IMG/VR virus record: IMGVR_UViG_3300036791_000945
Location: 1 to 42,144 of that record
Length of the DNA: 42,144 nt
Direction: 5' to 3' (one strand)
From: a virus
Shown: in pieces, positions 12,437 through 21,785 of the stretch
Layout: each line of letters opens with the position of its first letter
Numbering within the stretch: position 1 is the first letter of the stretch
Program-made: the position numbers and the translations under genes
Notes under the pieces: generated by a model
What the model was told of the DNA's origin: nothing
Seen by the model: only the letters and a program-made list of their open reading frames with translations
Database searches by the model: none

Positions 12437-13453
12437 GTGCCTCAGCTAGGTTCAGGCATCATCCCGGCGCAAGGCGCCATAGCAGCAGAACTCACGTCGG
12501 TCGTGCGCAGGGCATTTATGCCGAGAGTCTATGTGCAGCTGTGGAAGGCGGCGCCGCTGATGGCGTGCCTGATGTCAGCTGCACAAGTCGCATCAGGCGG
12601 CCTGTCGCCGATCACCACGCCGGTGCAAGGCGCGCCGATGGTCTCAGGCCAGTGGGTGGATTACTCAGGCAGTTTTGATCAGCCAGGCGTTATGCCCGGC
12701 ATTCAAAATGCTGAATTCAATTTGAAAGCGTTCTGTACGCCGATTCCATTCCTCGGAATGGAGGGTTTAGTACAGCTCGATTATAGTATTGTGCCGCTAA
12801 TCGATGCGCGCATGAACGACGCCACAAATGTCAGCATCGACACATTCGCGTTGACGCTGTTCAACAACGTCGCCAATACGGCGCAGCTGGTCGGCCTGCC
12901 GGCGGCGATCGATGACGGCACCTTCGCGCTGGCCTATGGCGGCATCAATCGATTACAGAATCAGTTCTGGAAATCGACGTATGTGCACAATGGCGGTGCC
13001 ACCACCCCGACCCGGAATCTGATGCTGCAGTATATCGCCCAGGTCACCAAGGTGACCGGCGAAATGCCGCAGATCGGCATCATGGGCTTCGGCACCTGGA
13101 CGCTGCTGGCGCAGGATTTCACCCCGCAGGAGCGCTACACCATCAACCCGGGGGACCGCCTTGATGCATCCGCTGACTTCGTGGGACATTCAAGTTTTCA
13201 GGCCCTGGATATTGCGGGCATTCCGTTCTACGCGGACCCATATTGTCCTGAAGGGACACTCTACATCATCAATACAAACTATTTGTCTTTGTTCTTGCAC
13301 GAACGGGCGGCATTTACGTTCACGGGATTCGAAAGCACTCTTCCAAATAATCAGTTCGGGTACATCAGCGCGATTCTTACGCTGCTCGAGCTGGTGAACG
13401 TCAAGCCCAAGTGCCACGCCAAGATCGATGGCCTGCAATTCCTGAACATCTGA
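12437..13453 (+). CDS. Major capsid protein
   Basis: A 338-residue protein with the character of an HK97-fold capsid protein: N-arm with 'AELTSVVRRAFMPRVYVQLW', central 'ITTPVQGAPMVSGQW', a long helix-containing region with 'DATNVSIDTFALTLFNNVAN', and a C-terminal strand-rich part ('ALDIAGIPFYADPY', 'FTGFESTLPNN'). GTG start with GGAGG upstream. No N-terminal prodomain long enough to suggest a cleaved delta domain. Position after a scaffold-like gene and before adaptor genes agrees. It would form the icosahedral shell. Residues 26-42 recur in the small protein before the portal. Confidence 0.85.
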   Translation: MPQLGSGIIPAQGAIAAELTSVVRRAFMPRVYVQLWKAAPLMACLMSAAQVASGGLSPITTPVQGAPMVSGQWVDYSGSFDQPGVMPGIQNAEFNLKAFCTPIPFLGMEGLVQLDYSIVPLIDARMNDATNVSIDTFALTLFNNVANTAQLVGLPAAIDDGTFALAYGGINRLQNQFWKSTYVHNGGATTPTRNLMLQYIAQVTKVTGEMPQIGIMGFGTWTLLAQDFTPQERYTINPGDRLDASADFVGHSSFQALDIAGIPFYADPYCPEGTLYIINTNYLSLFLHERAAFTFTGFESTLPNNQFGYISAILTLLELVNVKPKCHAKIDGLQFLNI

Positions 13454-13463
13454 GGAGCGCCCC

Positions 13464-14393
13464 ATGCCGCAAATCCGTGGCGTATTCCCGCTTCCGCAAA
13501 CCAGTCCCCAGATCGCAGGCGTGCCCGCCGCGCTCTCGCTGGTCTCAGGCGGCATGTACATCCTTCCCCCCGGCGACTTCTACATCGCTCCCGGTCCAAA
13601 CACCCTGTTGCAGTGGTGGGACCCGATCTTCACCATCTGGCGGCCGACCGTGGTGTCGCCGGGCTTTGTCGACGTCAACAGTGACGGCTCCAACTATCGG
13701 CTGTTCAATGCAACCGGCAGCGTGACCGGTGTGACGGTCGGCACCGCCGGCTCTGGCGGCACCAACGGCATCGGACCGCTCCAAACCGGCGCCAGCGTCG
13801 GCTTCGCGGCGGCTGCGGGCGGGCCGCCTTTCACGGCGCAGGGCTACGTGGTGGTCGGCGGCTCAGTGCCGGCCCCAACCGTGACGCAAGGCGGTTCGGG
13901 CTTCGTGGTGCCGCCTGTCGTGTGCTGCGATCCGCCACCGCCCGGCGGTGTGCAGGCGACATTCACCGCAATACTCTCGGCGGCCGGCGTCATCACCGGC
14001 GTTACCCAGGTCAACGCCGGCGCCGGTTACGTCTCGCCGCCGCAGTTCTATGTCATCCCCCAACCGATGTTCTATCAGGGCGCGGTCCGCTGGCCCGGCG
14101 ATACGCCGCAGACCTGGCCGGCGCCCGGGCTGATCAACCAGGCGAACATGTGGCCGGGCTCGATCTTCCAGCCCAACCTCAACAATCCCAACGGCGCACT
14201 GCTGACGTCCAATCCGCTGACCGGCTCGGGCAGCGTGACGGCGCTGGTGGTGACCTACGGCGGCGGCGGCTATACCACGGCTGCAGCGCCCGCCATCACC
14301 TTCGCGGGCGCCCCAGCGGGTGCCGCCGCGACCTCGACCGTGGCGGCAAACGGCTCGACAGACACCTCGTACATCCAGGCCAAGGTGAATTGA
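13464..14393 (+). CDS. Virion protein with Gly-rich beta repeats
   Basis: A 309-residue protein made largely of Gly/Val/Thr-rich strands. Three similar units end in patterns like 'GGSGFVVPPVV', 'AGAGYVSPPQFYV' and 'YGGGGYTTAAAPAITF'. The same module (PP-x2-GGVQA ... G-x2-Y-x3-P) is inserted into the head-tail adaptor encoded at 14925. Located immediately after the capsid gene, so it may decorate the head or form part of the neck; carbohydrate binding is a possibility for such exposed beta repeats. Start has GAGGAGCGCCCC upstream. Confidence 0.6.
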   Translation: MPQIRGVFPLPQTSPQIAGVPAALSLVSGGMYILPPGDFYIAPGPNTLLQWWDPIFTIWRPTVVSPGFVDVNSDGSNYRLFNATGSVTGVTVGTAGSGGTNGIGPLQTGASVGFAAAAGGPPFTAQGYVVVGGSVPAPTVTQGGSGFVVPPVVCCDPPPPGGVQATFTAILSAAGVITGVTQVNAGAGYVSPPQFYVIPQPMFYQGAVRWPGDTPQTWPAPGLINQANMWPGSIFQPNLNNPNGALLTSNPLTGSGSVTALVVTYGGGGYTTAAAPAITFAGAPAGAAATSTVAANGSTDTSYIQAKVN

Positions 14394-14394
14394 C

Positions 14395-14928
14395 GTGGGC
14401 GAGCACATCGAACGGGTGCGCGTCACCAATGGCAATCCGTTCCAGATCAACGATCGTTTCGACGGCGTGCCATATGAGTTTCCGGCCGGCAAAACCGTAG
14501 TCATTCCGCCAGAGGCCGCGCAGCACATCTTCGGCTTTCCCGGTGATGAGGCCGACATGCACGTGTACATGGCGCGGCGCTTCGGCTGGAACCGGCAAGA
14601 GCACATCAACCCGGATGAAAGCAAGGGACAACGGTCCTGGAAACAGCTGGCCAGCGCCATCAGGATTGCGACCGAGCACTACGAGGTGCGCCGCATTCAC
14701 CAGCCCGGGGCGCCGATCCCGGCTGCAGACGCCGATGATGCGCCGGATATGCTCGGCCTCAACATTGATCCGCCAGCTCCCAAGCGCAGCACTGTCGGCA
14801 CCAGGCGGGCGCGCGTCACCCGCACCCCACGCAAGAGGGTGCTGCGACCACGGACCCCGACACCTGCGAGCGATCGCGAATTTGCGGAAAATGAAGCGAC
14901 ATTAAGAGATATGACGGAACATGAATGA
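14395..14928 (+). CDS. Head completion-region protein, conserved in phages
   Basis: A 177-residue protein, GTG start one base after the previous stop. The N-terminal 90 residues are compact ('IERVRVTNGNPFQINDRFDG', 'GKTVVIPPEAAQHIFGFPGD', 'MARRFGWNRQ'), the C-terminal third is basic and probably disordered. I recognise the 'VTNGNPF...F-x-PGKTVxIPPEAAxHIFG' pattern from virion modules of podophages; the role is not established. Its stop overlaps the adaptor start (ATGA-type). Confidence 0.6.
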   Translation: MGEHIERVRVTNGNPFQINDRFDGVPYEFPAGKTVVIPPEAAQHIFGFPGDEADMHVYMARRFGWNRQEHINPDESKGQRSWKQLASAIRIATEHYEVRRIHQPGAPIPAADADDAPDMLGLNIDPPAPKRSTVGTRRARVTRTPRKRVLRPRTPTPASDREFAENEATLRDMTEHE

Positions 14929-15824
14929 CCGCGCTTACGCTCGGCACCTACCTGCGTCAGGTCCAGTCTCTGGTTCATGACTTCACCGAGAGCGCCTGGT
15001 CTCGGCGGGAGATGCTCGACCGTATCAACGACGCCCGCACCGATGTTTCCCTCGACATGCAGGTGGTGCGCACGCTGGTCACCGGCGTCCAGCTCATCAA
15101 AGGCCTCGAGGTCTACAACTTCGATGGTGCAGTCTGCGGTGCAACTGTCACCTTTGGCGGCACCAATTACTCGAACCCGATCGTCACCTTCGGCCCGCCG
15201 CAGGCAGGCGGCGTGCAGGCTGAAGGCTATGCCATCACCGCAAACGGCGCCGTCACCCAGATCATCATGACCCAGTGGGGTCAGTGGTACAGCCAGGTGC
15301 CGACTCTACATATCACCGACCTTGGTTCTGGGAGCGGCGCGACGGCGGTGCCGGTCACCATGCTCAACGCCATCAACGTGATCAGCTTGAGCAACCTGTG
15401 GAATACGATGCGATACTCATTATCGTATCGGCCGTTTTCGCTGTTTCAGGCGTGGGCGCGCTCGCTGCAGGCGCAAGGTTTTAAGGCATATCCCGGCATG
15501 TTCACCATTCGGCCAGGCGAGAACCTGGTGTATGTCGAGCCGGTGCCTGATCAGACCTATTTCTCCGAGTGGGACATCGTTAAGATCGCTAATCCGCTGG
15601 TTGCGCTGTCAGATATCGATCGCGAGATCAAAGACCCGTACGCGCAGGCTGTCCAATTCAAGGCCGCGCACTACTTGCTGATGAAGCATCAGAACTTCCA
15701 GCAGGCAGAGTATTTCAACGCCAAATATGACGCGCGGGTGCCGCGCATCATCGCCGGCGCCGGCGGCATCAGAATTGCCAATCCCTACAATCGCAGCGCA
15801 TTCGAGAAAATGCGGAGGGCGTAG
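14925..15824 (+). CDS. Head-to-tail adaptor protein with inserted beta module
   Basis: A 299-residue protein whose two ends resemble podophage head-tail adaptors: N-terminal helical 'LGTYLRQVQSLVHDF' and 'WSRREMLDRINDARTDVSL', C-terminal 'FTIRPGENLVYVEPVPDQTY', 'IKDPYAQAVQFKAAHYLL' and 'EYFNAKYDARVPRIIAG'. Residues about 65-150 are an insertion of the Gly-rich beta module seen in the 13464 gene. The protein would bind the portal and carry the tail nozzle. Fusion is confined to one loop, so the adaptor core appears intact. Confidence 0.65.
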   Translation: MTALTLGTYLRQVQSLVHDFTESAWSRREMLDRINDARTDVSLDMQVVRTLVTGVQLIKGLEVYNFDGAVCGATVTFGGTNYSNPIVTFGPPQAGGVQAEGYAITANGAVTQIIMTQWGQWYSQVPTLHITDLGSGSGATAVPVTMLNAINVISLSNLWNTMRYSLSYRPFSLFQAWARSLQAQGFKAYPGMFTIRPGENLVYVEPVPDQTYFSEWDIVKIANPLVALSDIDREIKDPYAQAVQFKAAHYLLMKHQNFQQAEYFNAKYDARVPRIIAGAGGIRIANPYNRSAFEKMRRA

Positions 15825-15828
15825 GGCC

Positions 15829-16161
15829 ATGCCCAGCTCCATGCTCACCAGCCTTGCCTTAAGCCGCGTCTACGCAATCAACAACCTGGGCGCCTCATTG
15901 ATCATGGTGGTGCCGGCCAACCCGTCACGCAACAGTCTCACCTTTCATAATCCGGGCCAGCAGAACGTCGCGGTGTTTCCGCAATATGTGCTCGTCAACG
16001 GACAGAACGTCCTGCTTACACCATCGCTGAGCGCGCTCGGCGGTGGCTTCGTGCTGCAATTCGCTGCGACCCTGTTCATCGGCGGCTCGAGCGCCAAGAT
16101 GCAATGGAACGCACTGGCTCTCGCCGGTTCCGGTAATCCGCTGACTGCGTCGGAAGAATGA
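15829..16161 (+). CDS. Small beta-rich virion protein
   Basis: A 110-residue protein of mostly beta character ('NNLGASLIMVVPANPSRNSLTFHNPG', cited in part, then 'NVAVFPQYVLV' and 'GGGFVLQFAATLFIGG'). The 'NPSRxSLTFHNPG' pattern is familiar from small structural proteins in the tail region of proteobacterial phages. Start chosen by spacing from the adaptor stop and GTAGGG upstream. Possibly a neck or tail decoration protein. Confidence 0.55.
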   Translation: MPSSMLTSLALSRVYAINNLGASLIMVVPANPSRNSLTFHNPGQQNVAVFPQYVLVNGQNVLLTPSLSALGGGFVLQFAATLFIGGSSAKMQWNALALAGSGNPLTASEE

Positions 16162-16164
16162 GAA

Positions 16165-18561
16165 ATGCCCTCCCTCCTCAGTCCTGGCGACAGCGGGCTA
16201 TCTGAGGCAACCATCATCAGCGGTGAGCCCACCGGGGGCGGCGGCGGCGGCTTGACGCCGATCGCCAACAACACGGTGCTCGGCAACGTATCAGGCTCGA
16301 CCGCGATACCGAGCGCTATCACTCCATCGCAGCTCACCGCACTGAACCCGCCAGGACCACCGCTGGGAACGCCACCAGCTAGTCCGGTGAATGGACAGTT
16401 GTTCTGGGACGACGTTGGCGGACAGCTCTACGTGGCTTATGGCGGGGTATGGGTTGCCGCATCATGTTGTGCTGGCGGCGGCAGCGGTGGCGGTGCCGTC
16501 AGTTCCGTGTTCGGGCGGACCGGCGCCGTTGTTTCGGCCAACGGTGACTACAGCTTCAGCCAGATATCGGGGGTCGCGGCGCCCGCCCAACTGCCGGTAT
16601 TCACCTCGACCGCCAACGGTGCGGTGCCGGCGCCGGGTGCGGCGACGCCGGCCACTTACGTGATGCAGGCCAACGGCGTTTGGGTTGCTCCCGCCACCGG
16701 AGGCGGGGTGACATCCGTCGCGATGACGGTCCCCTCGGGTCTCGCCGTTGCCGGCTCGCCGATTACATCGAGCGGTACCTTCGGCGTCACCTGGTCCGGC
16801 ACCATCCCGGCCAGCTCGCTGCCCGCGCCGACCACATCTACCCTCGGCGGCGTCAAGGCCGTAACGGCCGTGCCGCATCAGTGGGTGGCGTCCATCGATA
16901 CGACCGGCACCCCGCAGCTCAGCCAGCCGGGTTTTGCGGACCTCACGGGTAACATCGCCGTCGCCCAGATGAACAACGGGACCGGCGCCTCGGCTACTAC
17001 CTTCTGGTGCGGCAACAATACGTGGGCGACGCCGTCGGGCACCGGCGGCGGCACCGTCAATTCAGTAGCAATGACGGTCCCGAGTGGCCTCGCGGTTGCC
17101 GGGTCGCCCATCACCAACACCGGCACGCTCGCCGTGACGTGGTCGGGCACTATCCCGGCGACCTCACTGCCGAATCCAAGCGGCACGACGCTCGGTGGCG
17201 TGCAGAGCGCAACCGCGGCGGCCAACAACTTCATGACGGGCATCAGCACGCTGGGCGTGCCGACGTTCGCGCAGCCCTCGTTCGCTAACCTCTCGGGTAC
17301 CGCAACAGCAGCGCAGTTGCCCAATCCGACCACCAGCGCCAAGGGTGGCGTGCAGGCGGTCACCGCTGTTGCACATCAGTGGGTCAACTCGATCTCGACG
17401 TCGGGCGTGCCGACCCTGACGCAGCCGGCGTTCACCGATATCTCAGGCAGCGTCGCGGCCAGCCAGATGCCGGCGCTGACCGGCGATGTGACGTCGACGG
17501 CCGGTACCGTCGCCACCACCATTGCGGCAGGCGCGGTGACGCTCGGCAAGATGGCCAACCTCGCCGCCAATTCGGTGATCGGCAACAACACCGGCGCGGC
17601 GGCGACGCCGATCGCGCTCGGCCCGGCCCAACTCACCGCGCTCAATCCGCCCGGGCCGCCGGCAGGAACACCGCCCGCGTCACCCGTGGACGGGCAGCTC
17701 TATTGGGACAACGTCGGCGGCCAGCTCTACGTTGCCTATGGTGGCGTGTGGGTTGCCGCGACGTGCTGTGCCGGCGGTGGTGGCGGCGGCGGGGCTGTCA
17801 CCTCGGTGTTCGGGCGAACCGGCGCGGTGGTGTCGGCGAGCGGCGATTATTCGTTCTCGCAGATCAACGGTGTCGCAACATCCGCGCAATTGCCGGCGCC
17901 GACCACCGCGGCCATCGGCGGCGTCAAGGCTGTCACCGCGGTTGCCCATCAGTGGGTGGCGTCCATCGACACCACCGGCGCTCCCCAGTTGTCACAGCCG
18001 GCATTCACAGACATCAGCGGCACGGTAGCGGCGACCCAACTGCCGGCTCCCACGACTGCAGCGCTCGGTGGCGTCAGGGCAGTCACGGCGGTCGCGCATC
18101 AGTGGATCAACTCCATTGCCACGACCGGCATTCCGACCCTTACTCAGCCGGCATTCACCGACATTTCCGGTACCGCCGCCATCGCGCAGGTGCCGACCGC
18201 GACCTCGGCGCAGATACAGAGCAACACGGCCAGCCTGGTCCTCGATACGGATCAGACCTGGGGCGCGGTGGCGCCGGTCAGCACCGCTACCACCGGCGCC
18301 ATCACGCTCAACCTCTCGAATGGTATCCATTTCTCGCCCTCGGCCGCGCTCACCGGCAACGTCACGTTCAGCTTCTCGAACCTTAAGGCCGGCCAGTGCG
18401 GCATCATCGCTCTGCAGGCCGGCAGCTTCACGGTGTCGTGGAGCGGCACGCTGGTGTTGCCGCCGGCAGGTACGCCGGCCGCCAACACTTCCGGCTGGAC
18501 GTTGTATTTCTACTTCGTCATCAGCGCCACCGCCGGCGTCGCCATCAACAAGGTGCTGTGA
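16165..18561 (+). CDS. Large repetitive tail fibre-like protein
   Basis: A 798-residue Ala/Gly/Thr/Val-rich protein. About 100 residues occur twice (encoded near 16281-16580 and 17578-17880): 'PASPVNGQLFWDDVGGQLYV', 'GGVWVAASCCAGGG' and 'VFGRTGAVVSANGDYSFSQI'. The VFGRTGAVV-x-GDY motif is typical of phage tail fibres. A shorter unit with 'AHQWVASIDTTG' and 'QLSQPAFTDISG' appears four or more times. The C-terminus ends in an ordered beta domain ('SWSGTLVLPPAGTPAAN'). It is probably a trimeric fibre or appendage that contacts the host surface. The repeats may vary in number by recombination. Confidence 0.7.
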   Translation: MPSLLSPGDSGLSEATIISGEPTGGGGGGLTPIANNTVLGNVSGSTAIPSAITPSQLTALNPPGPPLGTPPASPVNGQLFWDDVGGQLYVAYGGVWVAASCCAGGGSGGGAVSSVFGRTGAVVSANGDYSFSQISGVAAPAQLPVFTSTANGAVPAPGAATPATYVMQANGVWVAPATGGGVTSVAMTVPSGLAVAGSPITSSGTFGVTWSGTIPASSLPAPTTSTLGGVKAVTAVPHQWVASIDTTGTPQLSQPGFADLTGNIAVAQMNNGTGASATTFWCGNNTWATPSGTGGGTVNSVAMTVPSGLAVAGSPITNTGTLAVTWSGTIPATSLPNPSGTTLGGVQSATAAANNFMTGISTLGVPTFAQPSFANLSGTATAAQLPNPTTSAKGGVQAVTAVAHQWVNSISTSGVPTLTQPAFTDISGSVAASQMPALTGDVTSTAGTVATTIAAGAVTLGKMANLAANSVIGNNTGAAATPIALGPAQLTALNPPGPPAGTPPASPVDGQLYWDNVGGQLYVAYGGVWVAATCCAGGGGGGGAVTSVFGRTGAVVSASGDYSFSQINGVATSAQLPAPTTAAIGGVKAVTAVAHQWVASIDTTGAPQLSQPAFTDISGTVAATQLPAPTTAALGGVRAVTAVAHQWINSIATTGIPTLTQPAFTDISGTAAIAQVPTATSAQIQSNTASLVLDTDQTWGAVAPVSTATTGAITLNLSNGIHFSPSAALTGNVTFSFSNLKAGQCGIIALQAGSFTVSWSGTLVLPPAGTPAANTSGWTLYFYFVISATAGVAINKVL

Positions 18562-19202
18562 TGCCGATGCCTCCATTCATCGTGCCGATAATGGCGGGGC
18601 TGGTCGGCACGCCTGGTTGGACGCTCAAAAGCAGCGCCTCCAACGGCGCTGCCGGCACCTCCGGGTCGTTCAATGTCGGGCCAATCAACACGACCGGCGC
18701 GGATCTCTTCGTCGCGTGCTACGGGGGCGGCGGCACCAACGTCACGCCGAGCGACAGCGCCAGCAACACCTGGTCGGTCGCGACACAGCAGCAAGCATCC
18801 GGCGTGTCGCAAATCCATTATGTCGCGCGTCCCACCACGAGTTCGTCTCACACCTTCACGTTTCCGCTTACGTATTACAACAGCGCTGTTGTGCTGGCCT
18901 ATTCAGGGTCACTCGCCACTCCCCTAGACCAAGCAGCATCCGGTGGCGGCGCGACACCACCCAGCATCACGCCGACGCAGGGCAACGAACTCGTTGTTGC
19001 GATGTACAGCCTGCAAAGTTCCAACCCGCCGTACACAATCAACCAGGGATTCACCGCCCGGCAAACGCTCGATTACTCAGCTGGTGTGTATTACGGCATC
19101 ATCGTCGGTGATTTGGTGCAAGCGGTCGCTGCTGCGCTCAACCCGTCGCTCAGCCCGTCTGCACCCGCCTACACCACCGCAATCGCGTCATTCAAGGTGT
19201 GA
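18561..19202 (+). CDS. Tail-region beta-sandwich protein
   Basis: A 213-residue Ser/Thr/Gly-rich protein starting at a TGATG overlap with the fibre gene. It contains 'STSGSFNVGPINTTGADLFV' like strands and 'PTQGNELVVAMYSLQ', patterns I associate with small fibre-associated proteins of alphaproteobacterial phages. No catalytic motif. Likely part of the receptor-binding apparatus. Confidence 0.55.
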   Translation: MPMPPFIVPIMAGLVGTPGWTLKSSASNGAAGTSGSFNVGPINTTGADLFVACYGGGGTNVTPSDSASNTWSVATQQQASGVSQIHYVARPTTSSSHTFTFPLTYYNSAVVLAYSGSLATPLDQAASGGGATPPSITPTQGNELVVAMYSLQSSNPPYTINQGFTARQTLDYSAGVYYGIIVGDLVQAVAAALNPSLSPSAPAYTTAIASFKV

Positions 19203-19205
19203 ATC

Positions 19206-19580
19206 ATGCTGGCCTACATCGATGACAACGGCGACCCGCAGCCATGGAATCCATCGATCCCGGTTGATGGCATTCATCATGGGGCGAGCATCGAGGACTA
19301 CTGGACCGACGACCAGTTGACCGCGGCGGGACTGTATCCGGTAATTCTGTTTGTTCCCCCGGCCGGACAGATGGTGGTGTCGGGGTCGACCGCAACGTAT
19401 GAACTTAACGGGCCGCCGAGAACCAGCGGAACCAAAGCGGTGCAAACCTATCCGACGCAAGCGATCCCGGCGCCGATACTGCCGGTGCAGGCCAGGAACG
19501 ACCACGACGCAGCGGCTGCCGGAGTCCCCGTCGGCGGCATCTACTGTAACGGTTCCCAGATGATGATGAGACAAAGCTGA
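19206..19580 (+). CDS. Hypothetical tail-region protein
   Basis: A 124-residue protein starting 'MLAYIDDNGDPQPWNPSIPV', with Pro/Val-rich middle and a C-terminus 'GVPVGGIYCNGSQMMMRQS'. The ending resembles short repeats of tail collar or fibre proteins. It overlaps the next gene by one base. Function unknown; fibre cluster by context. Confidence 0.5.
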   Translation: MLAYIDDNGDPQPWNPSIPVDGIHHGASIEDYWTDDQLTAAGLYPVILFVPPAGQMVVSGSTATYELNGPPRTSGTKAVQTYPTQAIPAPILPVQARNDHDAAAAGVPVGGIYCNGSQMMMRQS

Positions 19581-20134
19581 TGGCCCTCACGTTTCCCTCG
19601 TCGCCGACGCCCGGCCAGGTCTATCAGGAATGGACCTGGGACGGCCAGAAGTGGGTGTGCTCGGCCGCCACGCCGGTGGTCGGCCGCAACTATGTATGGG
19701 CTGATATGAACGGCAGCCCCCTCGGCGGTTTGGCAAACAACACTTTCAACAAGGTTCCGTTCAGCCGCAAACTCGCCGATCCCGATGGCGTATTCGATGC
19801 GGTTACCAACCATCGCTATCAGCCCAATGTCGCCGGCAAGTTTCTGATCTGCGGAAGCATTGGCATGGGTGCGGGTGGCGGCTCAACGCTCTACGAAGCG
19901 CAAGCGCAGATCTACAAAAACGGCAGCGCGATCGCTGGCGGCGCGGATGGCGAGCACAATGCCAACCCGGGTTACGACAATTGGATATCGTCCTACTCAG
20001 CGATTGTGCAGATGAACGGTACCACTGACTACATCGAGATGTACGCGTTTATAAATCAATTCGGTACCTTTACCAACAACATCAACGGCAGCGTTCTGAA
20101 CACGTTTTTCAACGCCGTTTGCTTTGCACCATGA
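19580..20134 (+). CDS. Tail protein with C1q/TNF-like C-terminus
   Basis: A 184-residue protein. The N-terminus 'FPSSPTPGQVYQEWTWDGQK' is the short beta motif common at the start of phage tail fibre domains. The remainder (about residues 40-184), with 'YQPNVAGKFLICGS', 'AQIYKNGSAIAGG' and 'GTTDYIEMYAFINQ', reads like a C1q-type jelly-roll: 'F-x-P-x2-G-x-Y', 'Ixx NG', and a terminal strand. Such domains form trimers and often bind receptors. Starts at a TGATG-type overlap. Confidence 0.6.
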   Translation: MALTFPSSPTPGQVYQEWTWDGQKWVCSAATPVVGRNYVWADMNGSPLGGLANNTFNKVPFSRKLADPDGVFDAVTNHRYQPNVAGKFLICGSIGMGAGGGSTLYEAQAQIYKNGSAIAGGADGEHNANPGYDNWISSYSAIVQMNGTTDYIEMYAFINQFGTFTNNINGSVLNTFFNAVCFAP

Positions 20135-20143
20135 GGCCTTCTG

Positions 20144-21781
20144 ATGGCGCGCCAGCCGCAACAGCGTCAGCAGCAGCAGCAGCCCGGGCCGCAGCAGTTC
20201 ATCATCATGGACAACCTGCCAAAGATGAACACGCGGCCGATGCGGCAGAACCTCAGCGAAAAAGAAGCCTACTGGCTCGAGAATCTGCAGCCGATCGCCG
20301 GCAACGACTTAAAGGTGGTGCCGGCGCCGCTGCCGGCGCTCACTACCGTCGCCGGCAAGACGGTGGCGCGGCAGTTCTCCACCTCACTGCTCAACAATCC
20401 AAGCGATCCGAATTCCGACTTGGTCGACCTGGACATCTTCTTCGCCACCGATGGATCGGCAACCGCTATCGCCGCAGACAACGGCGCTCAAACAGTGGTT
20501 GCTCCGGCCGGTACCTTCTCGACTACGCCGGACATGACGACATTCTCCAATGAGATGATTTTGATTGCCGATCCGCTTGCCGGCTATTGCACCTGGGACG
20601 GCTTTACCCTCACCACCGGCATCAACGGCATCAAGTGCAGCACCGTCGCGGTGTTCGCCGGCCGCGCCTGGCTCGCCTTCCGTCGTGTGCTGACCTGGAG
20701 CGGCACCACCGGCCCGACCGATTTCGCAGCCGCTAACGCCTCCGGCGACACCTCGCTCACCGACGCCGACCTGGTGCACGAGATCACCGCCCTGCGTGCG
20801 CTCAATAACTACCTCTACATTTTCGGCGATCAGAGCACGAAATTCATCGGCAACATCACCGTCGTCAATCCGCCGAGCGGCACCACCGGCGTCAGCACCA
20901 CCGAATTCGACATCGTCACGCTGGCGTCCGATATCGGCTGTCCGTCTCCGATGTCGATCCTCAGCTATAATCGTCTGGTGGTGTTCTCCAACTTTCACGG
21001 CGTCTATATGATCATCGGCGCCAGCGTGCAAAAGGTGAGCGACGATCTCGACGGCATCTTCAGCCGTATCGATTTCAGTCAGGAACCGTGTGCGGCGCTG
21101 TGCGACCTCAACAACATTCACCTGTATCTGCTGCTGGTGCGCTATCAGGATCCGTTCGACAGCGCCATATTCGGCGTGCAGCCGCAGGGCGTGTTCCTCG
21201 AGCGCTCCATAATCCTGGCGCTGCAGACCAAGGACTGGTTCGTCTTAAATCAGGGCATGAACCTGATTTCGATCGTATCGGTGCCGTTGTCGGAAACCGA
21301 CGAAATCTCTGTCTACGGCTCATCCGGCTCCGACTTCACGCCGCTGTTGGTCAATGACAACGGTCCCGTCACTTTCATTCTCAAGACAGCGCTCACCGCG
21401 CACGGCAACATCATTCGCAACAAACAGGCTATCAAGGCCGGGTTGGCGCTGAGCGCGGCGATCCCGCAGTCGATAACGTTTCTAATGGAGAGCGAGAACC
21501 AGGCCAATTCCTACACGCTGGAAGCAGCGCGGCCGATCATCTGGCGGGTCCCGCCCGGTCATATCATCACATGGACCAACAATACCGGCGCACATATCCA
21601 GTTCATGGTCGGCCCCGCATTCGCAGTGCCGTACTTGTCGGTCGATGCCTATGGCCATTTGCTCGGCGCGACCGCATTCTCGACCACCAGCAACATGGCA
21701 ATCAGCGCCGTCATGATTGAATACATCGATGCCGATCTGTGGAGCGAAGGCGGCGGTTCTTATAACTTCGGAGTAGGGTAA
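20144..21781 (+). CDS. Tail nozzle/stabilisation-like beta-propeller protein
   Basis: A 545-residue protein with a Gln-rich start ('ARQPQQRQQQQQPG') and a long strand-rich body: 'ALNNYLYIFGDQSTKFIGN', 'IGCPSPMSILSYNRLVVFSN', 'GVYMIIGASVQKVSDDLDGIF'. This 'gate/label' pattern of repeated short strands is typical of podophage tail nozzle or packaged-DNA-stabilising proteins (P22 gp10-type). It would cap the adaptor and hold DNA in the head. The family assignment is by pattern only. Confidence 0.6.
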   Translation: MARQPQQRQQQQQPGPQQFIIMDNLPKMNTRPMRQNLSEKEAYWLENLQPIAGNDLKVVPAPLPALTTVAGKTVARQFSTSLLNNPSDPNSDLVDLDIFFATDGSATAIAADNGAQTVVAPAGTFSTTPDMTTFSNEMILIADPLAGYCTWDGFTLTTGINGIKCSTVAVFAGRAWLAFRRVLTWSGTTGPTDFAAANASGDTSLTDADLVHEITALRALNNYLYIFGDQSTKFIGNITVVNPPSGTTGVSTTEFDIVTLASDIGCPSPMSILSYNRLVVFSNFHGVYMIIGASVQKVSDDLDGIFSRIDFSQEPCAALCDLNNIHLYLLLVRYQDPFDSAIFGVQPQGVFLERSIILALQTKDWFVLNQGMNLISIVSVPLSETDEISVYGSSGSDFTPLLVNDNGPVTFILKTALTAHGNIIRNKQAIKAGLALSAAIPQSITFLMESENQANSYTLEAARPIIWRVPPGHIITWTNNTGAHIQFMVGPAFAVPYLSVDAYGHLLGATAFSTTSNMAISAVMIEYIDADLWSEGGGSYNFGVG

Positions 21782-21785
21782 GCCC

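Noticed and set aside
17379-18386. Long frame inside the fibre gene in another frame
   Set aside because: Arg/His/Gly-rich shadow of the repetitive fibre coding sequence.
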